A DNA stretch of 64,000 nt from Photobacterium sp. DA100 (GTDB taxonomy: Bacteria > Pseudomonadota > Gammaproteobacteria > Enterobacterales > Vibrionaceae), in NCBI RefSeq assembly GCF_029223585.1, contig NZ_CP119423.1, positions 1,860,001-1,924,000 of the forward strand, given 5' to 3'. Shown here piece after piece: positions 37,701-47,110 of this stretch (position 1 is the first letter of the stretch; each line of letters begins with the position of its first letter). The notes beneath the pieces were generated by a model, which saw only the letters and a program-made list of their open reading frames with translations, did no database searches and was not told the DNA's origin. The position numbers and the translations under genes are program-made.

Positions 37701-39563
37701 ATGCTGCTGTCTAAGCATATTCGTTTGGTCGCAGCTTTTAACCATATGCATATTTTCTTGGATCCGAATCCAGATGCAGAATCCGGCTGGAAAGAACGTG
37801 AACGGTTGTTCAATCTGCCTCGCTCCAGTTGGGAAGACTATGATGCCAAACTGATTTCTGAGGGAGGGGGCATTTTCTCCCGCCGTAGCAAGTCGATCAA
37901 ACTTACTCCGCAGATCCAGAAATTACTCGGTACTCGCAAACAGAGCCTGACACCAAACGAGGTGATCCGCTTGATCCTGAAAATGGAAGTAGATCTCCTA
38001 TGGAACGGCGGTATCGGTACTTACGTGAAATCCGAATCAGAAACCCACACCGATGTTGGCGACCGTGCGAATGACGCGCTTCGTATCAACGGTAGCGAGC
38101 TTCGCGCCCGTGTTGTTGGCGAAGGCGGTAACTTGGGCATGACCCAACTAGGCCGGGTTGAGTTTTCGAAGAAAGGCGGTTTGGTCAATACCGACTTCAT
38201 CGATAACGTTGGCGGTGTGGATTGTTCGGATAACGAAGTCAATATCAAGATCCTGCTCAACTCACTGGTCGCCAGTGGCGATCTTACTTACAAGCAGCGA
38301 AATGAACTGCTTGAGAGTATGGAGGATGAAGTTGGTGATATCGTCCTTGATGATGCGTATTGCCAGAGCGAGTCCATTTCGGTGACCCAGCAGCAACAAG
38401 TGCAACTGCTCAAGGAGCAGATCCGCTTTATCCACCACCTGGAGAAAAATGGTAAGTTGGATCGTATGCTGGAGTACTTGCCCGATGACGATACGTTGGC
38501 AGAACGTGAAAAGTCCCGAATGGGGTTAACCCGTCCGGAACTCGCAGTGCTGGTGGCATACGGCAAGATGGTATTGAAAGAAGAGTTGGTAACCGAAGAA
38601 GTTGCCGATGATCCTTACCATGCTCGACTATTGCCGGCATACTTTCCGAAAGAGCTGCAAGAGCGCTACCGAAGCCATATGGAGCTCCATCCGCTGCGCA
38701 AGGAACTGATAGCGACTTCGTTGGCCAACCAAATGTCCAATGAAATGGGATGCAACTTTGTCACTCGTCTGCAGGAAGAGACTGGCGCAACGGTTGCAGA
38801 AATTTCTTCGGCATACTCTGTTGGACGGGAAGTGTTTAACTTCGAACAGTACTTTAACCAGGTTCGTTCGCTGGACAATGTAATCCCGGCGGAAGTGCAG
38901 TATGAAGTGCTTTACCGCTGTCGCCGCATGCTTCGCCGCGCGACTCGTTGGATCTTGCGTAACCGCGACAGAAAGCTGGGTATCGAGCAGTTGATTGCTT
39001 TCTATCAGCCGATTGTGAACAATTTGCGTGAGAACTTAGAGCGTTACCTTGTCACGGAAGAGGTCCAGGAGCATAACGAGCAGGCTGAGGAGATGATCAA
39101 GCAGGGGATCCCTGATGATTTGGCACACAATATTGCACGCTTGAGCAGCCTCTACTCGGCAATGGATATTGCCCAGATTGCAACAGGTGCGGATAAAGAT
39201 CTAGATTTTATCGCCCGTGTTTACTTTGTCGTCGGTGCGGATCTGTCGTTGCACTGGTTCCTCAAGCAGGTTCATAACCAGCCAGTTGAAAACCACTGGC
39301 AGGCGCTGGCCAGGGCCTCGTTCCGTGAAGATCTCGATTGGCAGCAACGCCAATTGACTCTAGCTGTCATTAGCAGTGGTTTAGAAGCTCCTGATGCGGA
39401 AAGCCTGATAGAAAACTGGATGGATGAACATAAGTCGGCTATCCATCGCTGGAATACCGTGTTAGCAGAATTCAAAGTGGGTACTACGCATGAATTTGCT
39501 AAGTTCTCTGTGGCATTGCGTGAGCTTATGTTGTTGAATCTTAACTGCCAAACAGTAGCATAA
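34734..39563 (+). CDS. gdhB: NAD-specific glutamate dehydrogenase, large (180-kDa) type
   Basis: A 1609-residue protein of the L_180 class (PF05088). It has long N-terminal ACT-like regulatory segments. The catalytic core is marked by GGLRWSDRQEDFRTEILGL, VIVPVGAKGGF (with the substrate lysine region), GIGDMAGDVFGNGMLLS and the Rossmann-type stretch with ARVVGEGGNLGMTQLGR. The C-terminal helical domain is complete. It oxidises glutamate to 2-oxoglutarate and ammonia with NAD, typically in amino acid catabolism. Single-gene transcript with a strong terminator. The symbol is the usual one for this class, not read from the sequence. Confidence 0.95.
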   Translation: MTAPDPIVPVLLEKVYNLIQDKIETPQQSLVEVFAQRLLGQLADDDLLQRNESDLYGAVLSLWHHLVQNKPDQISVRVYNPTLSRYGWQSPHTVVEIITPDRPFLVDSVRMTLTRLGITSHMMLNGPYFFKRNAQGAITEACGKDGDLQTLFHIEVDRLNDKKELEALKQELEQVLQDVDLVVNDWQPMQAKMQAIVKDLKKADLPVNKEHREEAIAFLDWVTHHNFTFMGYHKYDLVPVEGDYELRPCDEQGLGLLCKKDKVRTLRLSQLPESARFEARKPELLILTKSNGKSKIHRPAYTDYIGIKRFDKDGNVIGEHRFTGLYASTAYHQSTMNIPLISNKVTRILEESRYPAGSHSWKALNNLLETYPRDELIQANEKEMLDVGCGVVRMQDRDLLRLFVRRDPFGRFFSCMVYVTKERYNTELRSKTQEVLKDYFASEQDVEFTTFFSESPLARTHYIVRVENNNFDVDIKAIEHNLVEAAASWDDRLSASLIANFGESQGTSLAKNYERAFPRSYKEQMLPGSAVADIEQLESLSEDNKLGMLFYRPQEEANDSRFVKLKLFHRDEPIHLSDVMPMLENLGLRVIGESPYQVITKSGTVYWILDFAMLHNACTGIDLGEARDRFQEAFSAIWHGELESDGFNRLVLCAGLTGREITILRSFARYMRQVGFPFSQHYIEETLSGHSDLARSLVDLFSLRFDPCRKYSESAEKGLIAKLNDKLEHVESLDDDRIIRRYMEMILATQRTNYYQLDTNGQPKPWLSLKLRPSEIPEIPAPVPFFEIFVYAPDIEGVHLRGGKVARGGLRWSDRQEDFRTEILGLVKAQQVKNTVIVPVGAKGGFVCKRQPQLTTREEIWAEGQRCYKRFIRALLDVTDNIIDGELSPPANVVRHDEDDPYLVVAADKGTATFSDLANSVSEDYNFWLGDAFASGGSNGYDHKKMGITAKGGWESVKRHFRELGINCQTTDFTCAGIGDMAGDVFGNGMLLSKHIRLVAAFNHMHIFLDPNPDAESGWKERERLFNLPRSSWEDYDAKLISEGGGIFSRRSKSIKLTPQIQKLLGTRKQSLTPNEVIRLILKMEVDLLWNGGIGTYVKSESETHTDVGDRANDALRINGSELRARVVGEGGNLGMTQLGRVEFSKKGGLVNTDFIDNVGGVDCSDNEVNIKILLNSLVASGDLTYKQRNELLESMEDEVGDIVLDDAYCQSESISVTQQQQVQLLKEQIRFIHHLEKNGKLDRMLEYLPDDDTLAEREKSRMGLTRPELAVLVAYGKMVLKEELVTEEVADDPYHARLLPAYFPKELQERYRSHMELHPLRKELIATSLANQMSNEMGCNFVTRLQEETGATVAEISSAYSVGREVFNFEQYFNQVRSLDNVIPAEVQYEVLYRCRRMLRRATRWILRNRDRKLGIEQLIAFYQPIVNNLRENLERYLVTEEVQEHNEQAEEMIKQGIPDDLAHNIARLSSLYSAMDIAQIATGADKDLDFIARVYFVVGADLSLHWFLKQVHNQPVENHWQALARASFREDLDWQQRQLTLAVISSGLEAPDAESLIENWMDEHKSAIHRWNTVLAEFKVGTTHEFAKFSVALRELMLLNLNCQTVA

Positions 39564-39634
39564 TGTAATAAATTGGCTTTTATATTGATTAATTATTCTA
39601 AAGCCAGATAAATAACAAAATTACTGTTCAAAAA

Positions 39635-39666
39635 GCCACCATGATAACGATGGTGGCTTTTTTTTG
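39635..39666 (+). terminator. Glutamate dehydrogenase terminator
   Basis: The 9-bp stem AGCCACCAT/ATGGTGGCT with a 7-nt loop is followed by a run of seven or more T. Confidence 0.92.
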
Positions 39667-39680
39667 ATAAAACGCTTGCC

Positions 39681-39696
39681 ATATAAACGTTTGCTT
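39681..39696. promoter_or_regulatory. PurR-like operator upstream of pyrD
   Basis: ATATAAACGTTTGCTT matches the 16-bp PurR consensus ACGCAAACGTTTGCGT at 12 positions, including the central AAACGTTTGC. E. coli pyrD is in the PurR regulon. The distance to the ATG (160 bp) is compatible with the promoter region. Confidence 0.5.
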
Positions 39697-39818
39697 TTGA
39701 GGGGGTGAAATAAAAGTAGTATTTTCAAGTATCTAACCGTATATCTTATGGGGTAGGCCATATTTTTCGATATAAAGACAAATTAGTCATTGAATTTCGA
39801 TAGTAAAGTGTGAATAAT

Positions 39819-39853
39819 ACCTTCCCGTTTATACGGGGCTTTTATTAGGAGGT
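39819..39853 (+). promoter_or_regulatory. Candidate pyrimidine-sensitive leader hairpin of pyrD
   Basis: ACCTTC (39819-39824) can pair with GGAGGT (39848-39853), the pyrD ribosome-binding site, around an inner CCCGT/ACGGG stem. This is the arrangement by which the choice of start nucleotide controls translation of E. coli pyrC and pyrD. The real transcription start here is unknown: the nearest -10-like AATAAT would place it at about 39825, which would exclude the outer stem. Confidence 0.4.
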
Positions 39854-39856
39854 ACA

Positions 39857-40867
39857 ATGCTTTACCGCCTCGCTCGATCCGCTATTTTCAAGCTTGATGC
39901 AGAAAAAGCGCACGATCTAGCTATTCAGAACTTTTCTCGCTTTACTGGCACTCCTCTTGATCTTTTCTATCGCCAACATGTTCCTGATCGTCCTGTTGAA
40001 GTGATGGGTATCAAATTCAAAAACCCTGTTGGTCTGGCTGCTGGCCTAGATAAAAACGGCGAATGTATTGAAGCATTTGGCGCGATGGGCTTTGGTTTCG
40101 TTGAAGTAGGGACCGTGACGCCACGCCCACAGCCGGGTAACGATAAGCCTCGTTTGTTCCGTGTTATTCCTGCCGAGGGTATTATTAACCGTTTTGGTTT
40201 CAACAATTTAGGTGTTGATAACCTGATTGAAAACGTTAAGAAAGCCAACTATGACGGTGTGATCGGCATTAACATTGGTAAGAACAAAGATACGCCGATT
40301 GAAAAGGGTGCAGAAGATTACCTTATCTGTATGGAGAAGGTGTACCCGTACGCAGGCTATATCACCGTGAATATCTCTTCGCCGAATACGCCGGGATTGC
40401 GCACGCTTCAGTACGGTGAAATGCTTGACGATCTGCTTTCTCAGTTAAAGGAGAAACAGAAGGAATTGGCAGAAAAACACGGGAAGTATGTGCCATTGAC
40501 GCTGAAGATCGCGCCGGATCTAGAAGATCATGAGATAAAGCAGATCGCTGAATCTTTGATCAAGAATGAGATCGACGGTGTGATTGCAACCAACACGACT
40601 TTGGATCGCTCTCTGGTTAAAGATATGCCGCATTGTGACGAGGCTGGGGGCCTAAGTGGTCGTCCACTTCAGAACCGCAGTACGAAAGTGATCCGTATGT
40701 TGGCAGAAGAGCTAGACGGCGCGTTGCCAATTATCGGCGTTGGCGGTATCGATTCCGCTATATCGGCTCGTGAAAAAATGGCTGCAGGTGCTAGCCTGGT
40801 TCAGATTTACTCTGGCTTTATCTACCACGGTCCGAAACTGGTTAAAGATATCGTAACCAATATCTAG
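39857..40867 (+). CDS. pyrD: Dihydroorotate dehydrogenase, class 2 (quinone)
   Basis: A 336-residue FMN enzyme on the inner membrane, fourth step of UMP synthesis. The N-terminal membrane-contact helices are present, the FMN/phosphate motifs are [11 protein letters not shown] and IIGVGGIDS, and the catalytic base is Ser175 in [11 protein letters not shown], as in E. coli. A strong AGGAGG precedes the ATG. Confidence 0.97.
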   Translation: MLYRLARSAIFKLDAEKAHDLAIQNFSRFTGTPLDLFYRQHVPDRPVEVMGIKFKNPVGLAAGLDKNGECIEAFGAMGFGFVEVGTVTPRPQPGNDKPRLFRVIPAEGIINRFGFNNLGVDNLIENVKKANYDGVIGINIGKNKDTPIEKGAEDYLICMEKVYPYAGYITVNISSPNTPGLRTLQYGEMLDDLLSQLKEKQKELAEKHGKYVPLTLKIAPDLEDHEIKQIAESLIKNEIDGVIATNTTLDRSLVKDMPHCDEAGGLSGRPLQNRSTKVIRMLAEELDGALPIIGVGGIDSAISAREKMAAGASLVQIYSGFIYHGPKLVKDIVTNI

Positions 40868-41131
40868 TTAATATTGGTGTAAAGCACCATCTCATTTGAG
40901 AGTGAGACACCTGAGTACCTGCAAGAGGAATTTTGCAGGTACTTTTTTTATGTCGATTTAATGTCGAGCACCTTATCAATAGGTTTTTTGTCAAACTTAC
41001 GGTTTTTTATTCGGGTTTTTTTGATTTTACTTCCTCTTTTTATTTGCAAATAGGGAAGTAGAATTTGTTCTAAAGATTTGTTTGTTGTAGTGGATAAGCT
41101 TTGTAACGGAAGTCGGATATGGAGCGTACTT

Positions 41132-41677
41132 ATGTTGAAACCCAATAATTCATGGATGTGGTATTACGACCAGAAGTACGATGCTCTTATGTTGGATCTC
41201 GGCGACGACATGCTTTTCCGCGTTGCAATTCCCACCAAAAATCTCATTCCATGCGCATTCACCCGTTCTACCTTTACGGTTGATGATGCATCGGTCTACC
41301 AAAGTTTCCTTGAAGGGATGTCAATTCTCGAACTGTCTGCACCGCGCAAAGCCGAACTGGCACTAAATGCCGTTGCTGCGAGTCGCTTTCATAAGCCGCT
41401 TATGCCTAAAAGTTGGTTCTTCAATCAGCAATCAGGCGCTCATCAGCCGCAGTTGGGTGACATTGTCACGTTGTCAACCGATCTAGGCGAAGGTCAGTTC
41501 CTGATTATCGAAAACAGTGGTACGGCAAGTCTGTGTATGATGGCCAATACATCCTCGCTGGCGCTCAATGCAGCGAAAGAAATGGCGTTCTGTGAGACGA
41601 TAAAAGTCATGAACGACCGTATGAAGGCCTATGAAGGGGCCGTAGAGGCGCCAGTTAGGTTTGCCTTAGTGGGCTAA
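41132..41677 (+). CDS. zapC: Cell division protein ZapC
   Basis: A 181-residue cytosolic protein that stabilises FtsZ rings. The start MLKPNNSWMWYYD matches the family; the ATG at 41132 follows GGAG and the frame extends 18 codons upstream without conservation. A later conserved stretch is QPQLGDIVTLSTDLGEGQFLIIE. A perfect matS site lies inside the coding sequence. pyrD precedes it, as in other gamma-proteobacteria. Confidence 0.93.
   Translation: MLKPNNSWMWYYDQKYDALMLDLGDDMLFRVAIPTKNLIPCAFTRSTFTVDDASVYQSFLEGMSILELSAPRKAELALNAVAASRFHKPLMPKSWFFNQQSGAHQPQLGDIVTLSTDLGEGQFLIIENSGTASLCMMANTSSLALNAAKEMAFCETIKVMNDRMKAYEGAVEAPVRFALVG
41457..41469. promoter_or_regulatory. matS site inside zapC, perfect consensus
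   Basis: GTGACATTGTCAC matches GTGACRNYGTCAC at every constrained position. It is the second perfect site in the window, 37 kb from the first. Confidence 0.88.
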
Positions 41678-42111
41678 GCTGTCTTTTCTGCCTTTCTGTT
41701 ATTTAACGGCCAACCGCTTGTGGCTTGAATATAGGCTAGCCTTGGGCTAGCTGCCAAACTCTGCTGTTTGAACTCCTATTTAACCTTCTATCGCTTTCGC
41801 CAGCCTCAAAGGCGGTCCTTTGCCGTAACCTTCAAAGCAGCCATGTCAGGCTCTTTTCATTGGCATTCAAGCGTTGTTTTAATCCCGTCTATACCTTGCC
41901 AACCTGTTCATTGAAAGCCCATCATCAGGAGCGGTGATAGGGGCAGGGTGACCACTGTGCGCTTTCATCCATTCTAAGGTAAGCCGGGCCATTGCCAGGT
42001 TTTATCTCGACCTTGAAAATCACGTCGGTATTTTACTCAGTATTGGTCGGTAATTGACCGATTCTGTGTCCAAACCCAGGGTGTCCAAATTGGGAATGTG
42101 ACAGTAATCAC

Positions 42112-42130
42112 GCCCTGAAACAGGGCTTTT
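42112..42130 (+). terminator. Hairpin with T-run in the zapC-rlmKL interval
   Basis: GCCCTG/CAGGGC with an AAA loop followed by TTTTCTT. It would end a plus-strand transcript, either from zapC or from an unknown RNA. Confidence 0.65.
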
Positions 42131-42567
42131 CTTATTTTTCCTGTTTAATAAAGCACCATTCTTAGTGATGCAAGTCTAAAAATCTTATCTTTTTATCACT
42201 TTTTTTCTGCCTCATTTTCGGCCTTAAGATTAAAAAAACACCATAATTTTGCACATGAAAACACAGTAATTCGTACTCAACTTCCTCGTTTTCCACCTTT
42301 GTGTAATTAACTTACAAGCTGGTTTGGCTGGAGATAGCTTGGGGATTCTGTCTTGATTGGGATTAATTCCTTAAAGGAAATTATCGGTAAGATAATTCAG
42401 GCATAACAGGTTTTATCTGAGCTATGGTGTGAGTCAGCGCATACTTATACCTAATTAGTTCAAGCGTGTAGTGGTTCTTAAGTTGTTGATACTTATCGGC
42501 ATGTATGGCTGTGTTTCTGTCGGTGAACAATGCTAAAGTTGCTAGGGTGACGTTCATAATGATCGGT

Positions 42568-42585
42568 TGTTTACAGCTGTAGACA
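42568..42585. repeat. 18-bp palindrome, possible operator
   Basis: TGTTTACAGCTGTAGACA is a palindrome with a single mismatched pair. It is centred between inverted arms GTGAACAAT (42523-42531) and ATTGTTCAC (42601-42609). No known regulator is assigned. Confidence 0.5.
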
Positions 42586-42804
42586 ATGATGCGCCCGTCG
42601 ATTGTTCACTAATGGAAACACAGGAGCGTAAACTCTGTTCACTGTCACGAAGCGTAAAATATGGCCTGGCAATCCGCAGGAGAGCCATAGTGGCGTTTGA
42701 CTGCTGTTTTTTTAGCTAAATAGCCGGGTTAGAACCTTTTATGACAAGGTATTTATTAGGTTTTCAGTTATAATTCACCGCAACATAAGTGTGAAAAGAA
42801 CTCC

Positions 42805-44943
42805 ATGAATCAATATTTAGCTATCACTTCACGAGGTCTTGAGAACCTCCTTGCAGAAGAACTTAAGCAACTTGGCGCAGATAGCGTACAGGTTGTAAAT
42901 GCTGGTGTCCGTTTTAAGGCCGAACAAGCGACAGCATACCGTTGCTGTTTGTGGACGCGTATTGCATCACGAATCATCCTGGTACTAAGCGAATTTACCG
43001 TTCGTGATGACATGGATTTGTATTTGGGTGCTACCGCGATCAACTGGCCGAATTATTTTGGTAGTGATACCCGTATCATTGTTGATTTCAATGGTACCAA
43101 CCGTGAAATCCGTAACAGTCAATACGGTGCGATGAAGGTTAAAGATGCCATTGTCGATCGCTTTACCAAAGCCGATTTGCGACGTCCTAGTATCGATCGC
43201 GAGCGTCCAGAGCTGCGTATTCATATGCGTCTTTCTGGTGAGAAAGGCGTGTTGGGTCTTGATATGGCCGGTAGCGGTCTTCATCAGCGCGGCTACCGAA
43301 GCGAGTCGGGTAAAGCACCACTTCGTGAAACGCATGCTGCAGCATTGGTGATTAAGTCTGGCTGGACACCGGAAAAGCCTTTGCTTGATCCTATGTGTGG
43401 CTCGGGGACTTTGCTAATTGAAGCAGCCATGATGGCCGCTGATATTGCCCCGGGCATCAAGCGTAAGCGCTGGGGTTTTGAGTCGATCAAAGACTTTGAC
43501 CGTGAAGGTTGGCTAGAGATTCATGCGGAAGCTAAGGTTAAAGCACGCCGTGGTCCAGGTAATGTGACGACTAAGTTCTTCGGCCGTGAAATGGATCGCC
43601 GTGTATTGAGTATTGCCCGTGATAATGCCGGTCGTGCGGGTGTTAAAGATCTTATTGATTTTGAATATGGTGATGCCACTCAGCTAACCTGCCCAGAAGG
43701 TTTTTCTGAAGGTGTGATCCTGTGTAACCCTCCATACGGTGAGCGTTTGGGTACTACCCCTGAACTGATCTCTCTTTATAGTGAGTTGGGTAACCGCTTG
43801 AAGCTTGCATTCGCGGGCTCGACAGCTTCTATCTATTCATCGTCGAATGAATTGCTAAGCTGCTTGCGTATGCGTGCAGACAAGCAGTTCAAACTGCGCA
43901 ATGGTGCGCTGGATTGTGTGCTGAAAACCTACCTGATCACTGCCGGTGGTGTTAAGCACGTCGAAGGTGAGAAAGAAGGTCGTATCGAAGAAGCCGAAAT
44001 TGCGCCTGATTTCGCCAACCGTTTGAAGAAGAATATTGCCAAGCTTGGCAAATGGGCCAAGAAAGAAGGCCTTGAGTGCTACCGCTTGTACGATGCTGAC
44101 TTGCCTAACTACAACGCAGCCATCGACAAATACAAAGATTACTTGGTGATTCAGGAATACGCTGCGCCGAAATCGGTACCTGAAGAGACAGCACGTCGCC
44201 GCCTGATGGATATCATGCGAGCCACCATCCAGGTAACGGGCGTTGAGAACAACAAGGTTATCCTGAAAGTGCGTGAGCGCCAGAAGGGTAAAAGCCAGTA
44301 CCAGAAGCTATCCAGTGCTGAGCGTCACATGGTGGTGAATGAATACGGTGTTGATCTCAAGGTTAATCTTTATGATTACCTTGATACCGGTTTGTTCCTT
44401 GATCACAAAGTGACTCGTCGTCAGTTGGGTAAGATGGCAGCAGGTAAAGACTTCCTTAACCTGTTTGCTTACACCGGCTCGGCAACATGTCACGCGGCAT
44501 GCGGTGGAGCGAAGTCGACAACGACAGTGGATATGTCTAACACCTACTTGCGCTGGGCGCAGGAAAACATGGAGCTAAATGGTCAGGTTGGCCGCCAGCA
44601 CCAGTTTATCCAGGCGGACTGCCTTCAGTGGCTGCAAGAGGCCGACGGCGAGTTTGATCTTATCTTCATTGATCCGCCAACGTTCTCTAACTCGAAGCGT
44701 ATGAAGCAGAGTTTCGATGTTCAGCGCGACCACATTATGTTGCTTGAGAACCTGAAACGCATGCTTCGTCCGAATGGCGAGATTGTTTTCTCCAATAATA
44801 AACGCCATTTCAAGATGGACTTCGAGAAACTTGAAGCACTTGGCTTACAAGCGAAGAACATTTCTGATAAAACGTTGCCAATGGATTTTAGTCGCAACAA
44901 ACAGATTCATAACTGCTGGATCATTACCCACAAGGAAGGTTAA
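42805..44943 (+). CDS. rlmL: Bifunctional 23S rRNA methyltransferase RlmKL
   Basis: A 712-residue fusion. N-terminal THUMP domain (to about residue 155), then the RlmL methyltransferase with [15 protein letters not shown] and catalytic NPPYGERL (m2G2445), then the RlmK domain with [16 protein letters not shown] and [11 protein letters not shown] (m7G2069). It modifies the peptidyl-transferase region of 23S rRNA. It is the first gene of a tight cluster with the glutaredoxin-like gene, uup and the DUF3466 gene. Confidence 0.97.
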   Translation: MNQYLAITSRGLENLLAEELKQLGADSVQVVNAGVRFKAEQATAYRCCLWTRIASRIILVLSEFTVRDDMDLYLGATAINWPNYFGSDTRIIVDFNGTNREIRNSQYGAMKVKDAIVDRFTKADLRRPSIDRERPELRIHMRLSGEKGVLGLDMAGSGLHQRGYRSESGKAPLRETHAAALVIKSGWTPEKPLLDPMCGSGTLLIEAAMMAADIAPGIKRKRWGFESIKDFDREGWLEIHAEAKVKARRGPGNVTTKFFGREMDRRVLSIARDNAGRAGVKDLIDFEYGDATQLTCPEGFSEGVILCNPPYGERLGTTPELISLYSELGNRLKLAFAGSTASIYSSSNELLSCLRMRADKQFKLRNGALDCVLKTYLITAGGVKHVEGEKEGRIEEAEIAPDFANRLKKNIAKLGKWAKKEGLECYRLYDADLPNYNAAIDKYKDYLVIQEYAAPKSVPEETARRRLMDIMRATIQVTGVENNKVILKVRERQKGKSQYQKLSSAERHMVVNEYGVDLKVNLYDYLDTGLFLDHKVTRRQLGKMAAGKDFLNLFAYTGSATCHAACGGAKSTTTVDMSNTYLRWAQENMELNGQVGRQHQFIQADCLQWLQEADGEFDLIFIDPPTFSNSKRMKQSFDVQRDHIMLLENLKRMLRPNGEIVFSNNKRHFKMDFEKLEALGLQAKNISDKTLPMDFSRNKQIHNCWIITHKEG

Positions 44944-45201
44944 GTGCTAATTACTCTGTATAGCACAGAAGGGTGTCACCTTTGCGAGCAGGCATATAGC
45001 CTGCTCGTACAAGCCGGTGTTGAAGAGCGCGTTCAGGTGGTAGATATTGCCTTCGATGACGCGCTCTTTTCTCGTTACGGCGTCACAATTCCTGTGCTTT
45101 CCATTTTCAATCCTGATTCAGATTCAAACAGCCCTGAACTCGGTTGGCCTTTTGATGCTGACGAGCTGGCACTATGGTTAAACAACAATGGCATTAATTA
45201 A
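44944..45201 (+). CDS. Glutaredoxin-like protein (DUF836)
   Basis: An 85-residue thioredoxin-fold protein with the motif TEGCHLCEQAY near the N-terminus (CHLC, a CxxC active site) and a cis-proline region ...VTIPVLSI. The start is GTG at 44944, directly after the rlmL stop. Its end overlaps the uup start by 14 bp, so all three are translationally linked. Redox partner unknown. Confidence 0.9.
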   Translation: MLITLYSTEGCHLCEQAYSLLVQAGVEERVQVVDIAFDDALFSRYGVTIPVLSIFNPDSDSNSPELGWPFDADELALWLNNNGIN

Positions 45202-47110
45202 TATCAGTAACGCCCAGTTGGCGTACGGTGATCATGCGCTGCTAGATAAAGCAGAGTTTCTTCTACAGCCTAATGAACGTGTGTGTTTGGTAGGCCGCAA
45301 TGGTGCCGGTAAATCAACTTTGATGAAAGTGATTGCCGGTGATGTATTGCTTGATGACGGCAGCATCCAGCGCGAGTCTGAATTGCGTGTTTCGCGATTG
45401 GAGCAGGATCCACCGCGTGATGCAGAAGGGACCGTGTTTGATTTCGTTTCAGAAGGTTTGGCTGAAATCGGCCAGGTGCTAAAAGATTACCACCGTCTGC
45501 TGGATTTGATCACCAATGATCCGTCCGAGTCAAACTTTGCGAAATTGAATCGTGCACAAGAGAAAATTGATCATGCTGATGCGTGGCAGTTCGACAATAA
45601 GATCACCTCGGTACTGGAGCACCTCCAGCTTCAGCCGCAAACCTTGCTGAAAGATTTGTCGGGTGGTTGGCAGCGCAAGGCGGCTCTGGCCCGTGCGCTG
45701 GTTTGCGACCCTGACATCTTGTTGCTTGATGAGCCAACGAACCACCTTGATGTTTCGACTATCGAATGGCTTGAAGGGTTCCTGAAAGAGTTCAGAGGCG
45801 CCATTGTGTTTATCTCGCACGACCGTGCCTTTATTCGCTCTATGGCCACGCGTATTGTCGACCTTGACCGTGGTCAGTTGGTTTCTTTCCCTGGGGATTA
45901 CGATAAGTACCTTGAAGAGAAAGAAGAGCAGTTGCGTGTCGAAGCCGAGCAAAATGCCGAATTTGATAAAAAGCTGGCTCAGGAAGAAGTCTGGATCCGC
46001 CAAGGGATCAAAGCCCGTCGTACTCGTAACGAAGGCCGGGTTAGGGCGCTCAAGCAGCTTCGCCGTGAACGCAGCGAGCGCCGCGAGGTCATGGGTAAAG
46101 CCGACATGCAGCTTCAGGAGGCCCAGCGTTCAGGCAAGATTGTGTTTGAAGCCGAGCACATCAGCTACAGCTACGGTGATAAGCCAATCATCAAAGATTT
46201 CAGTTTTAATGTCATGCGCGGTGATCGTATCGCACTGATTGGCCCCAACGGTTGTGGCAAGAGTACATTGCTGAAAATTATGCTGGGCGACTTGAAGTCA
46301 CAGGGTCACTTCCATTGTGGCACCAAGCTCGAAGTTGCCTATTTTGACCAGTATCGCGAAGTGCTGGATCCAGAAAAAACCGTGATGGACAACCTTGCTG
46401 ATGGCAAGCAGGAAGTTACGGTAAATGGCCGTACTCGCCATGCTCTTGGCTATCTACAAGACTTCCTGTTCCACCCTCGTCGTGCCCGCACTCCGGTCAA
46501 GGCGCTGTCTGGTGGTGAGAAAAACCGCCTACTGTTGGCGAAACTTTTCCTTAAGCCTAATAATTTATTGGTGCTCGATGAACCAACCAATGATTTAGAT
46601 ATCGAAACATTGGAACTTTTGGAAGAAATTCTTGCCAACTATCAGGGCACATTATTGTTAGTGAGCCACGACCGTCAGTTTGTTGATAATACAGTGACAA
46701 CAAGCTGGATTTTCGAAGGGAACGGTGTCATTGATGAATATGTCGGCGGCTACCATGATGCGCAGGAACAACGTGCTAATTCGCTGAGTCAAATCGCGAA
46801 AGAGCAGGCTGCTCAAATTGAAGCAGCAAAAAAGAAAGAAGAGAACAAGCAGCGCCAGGCTGCCCGTCCTAAAACTGGTAAGAAGCTCTCTTACAAGTTG
46901 CAGAAGGAACTGGAAGACCTGCCGCTACGAATTGAAGAACTGGAAAACGAAATTGCGCAATTGCAGGAGTTGATCAACGATCCTGCTTTCTTCCAAGACG
47001 TGAAAAATGATACTCAGGGTACGCTGAACCGCTTGGCGGAAGCAGAAGCCGAGTTTGAGCTGGCATTTGAACGTTGGGAAGAGCTTGAAGCAATGCAGAA
47101 GGAAGCTTAA
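45188..47110 (+). CDS. uup: ABC-F ATPase Uup
   Basis: A 640-residue soluble protein with two ABC domains: Walker A GRNGAGKST and GPNGCGKST; signatures LSGGWQRKAALAR and LSGGEKNRLLLAK; Walker B ILLLDEPTNHLD and LLVLDEPTNDLD. A charged linker lies between them and a C-terminal coiled coil (KKLSYKLQKELEDLPLRIEELENEI) is typical of Uup. It acts on ribosomes or branched DNA intermediates; no membrane domain. Its stop overlaps the next ATG by 1 bp. Confidence 0.96.
   Translation: MALINISNAQLAYGDHALLDKAEFLLQPNERVCLVGRNGAGKSTLMKVIAGDVLLDDGSIQRESELRVSRLEQDPPRDAEGTVFDFVSEGLAEIGQVLKDYHRLLDLITNDPSESNFAKLNRAQEKIDHADAWQFDNKITSVLEHLQLQPQTLLKDLSGGWQRKAALARALVCDPDILLLDEPTNHLDVSTIEWLEGFLKEFRGAIVFISHDRAFIRSMATRIVDLDRGQLVSFPGDYDKYLEEKEEQLRVEAEQNAEFDKKLAQEEVWIRQGIKARRTRNEGRVRALKQLRRERSERREVMGKADMQLQEAQRSGKIVFEAEHISYSYGDKPIIKDFSFNVMRGDRIALIGPNGCGKSTLLKIMLGDLKSQGHFHCGTKLEVAYFDQYREVLDPEKTVMDNLADGKQEVTVNGRTRHALGYLQDFLFHPRRARTPVKALSGGEKNRLLLAKLFLKPNNLLVLDEPTNDLDIETLELLEEILANYQGTLLLVSHDRQFVDNTVTTSWIFEGNGVIDEYVGGYHDAQEQRANSLSQIAKEQAAQIEAAKKKEENKQRQAARPKTGKKLSYKLQKELEDLPLRIEELENEIAQLQELINDPAFFQDVKNDTQGTLNRLAEAEAEFELAFERWEELEAMQKEA

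Larger units (their letters stand above)
41678..42804. other. Unusually long (1.1 kb) non-coding region upstream of rlmKL
   Basis: No intact gene. The left half (41.7-42.1 kb) has, read on the minus strand, a frame broken by several stops (MARLTLEWMKAHSGHPAP at about 41.97 kb), and near 42.02-42.10 kb repeated short words (GTCGGTA twice, GTGTCCAAA twice), followed by a hairpin with a T-run (42112-42130). The right half holds an 18-bp palindrome (42568-42585) between 9-bp inverted arms. It looks like a decayed mobile element or a structured RNA locus; neither is proven. Confidence 0.5.

Noticed and set aside
42097..42112. CRP-like site (TGTGA-N6-TCACG)
   Set aside because: It overlaps a terminator-like hairpin and no promoter is evident nearby; likely chance.
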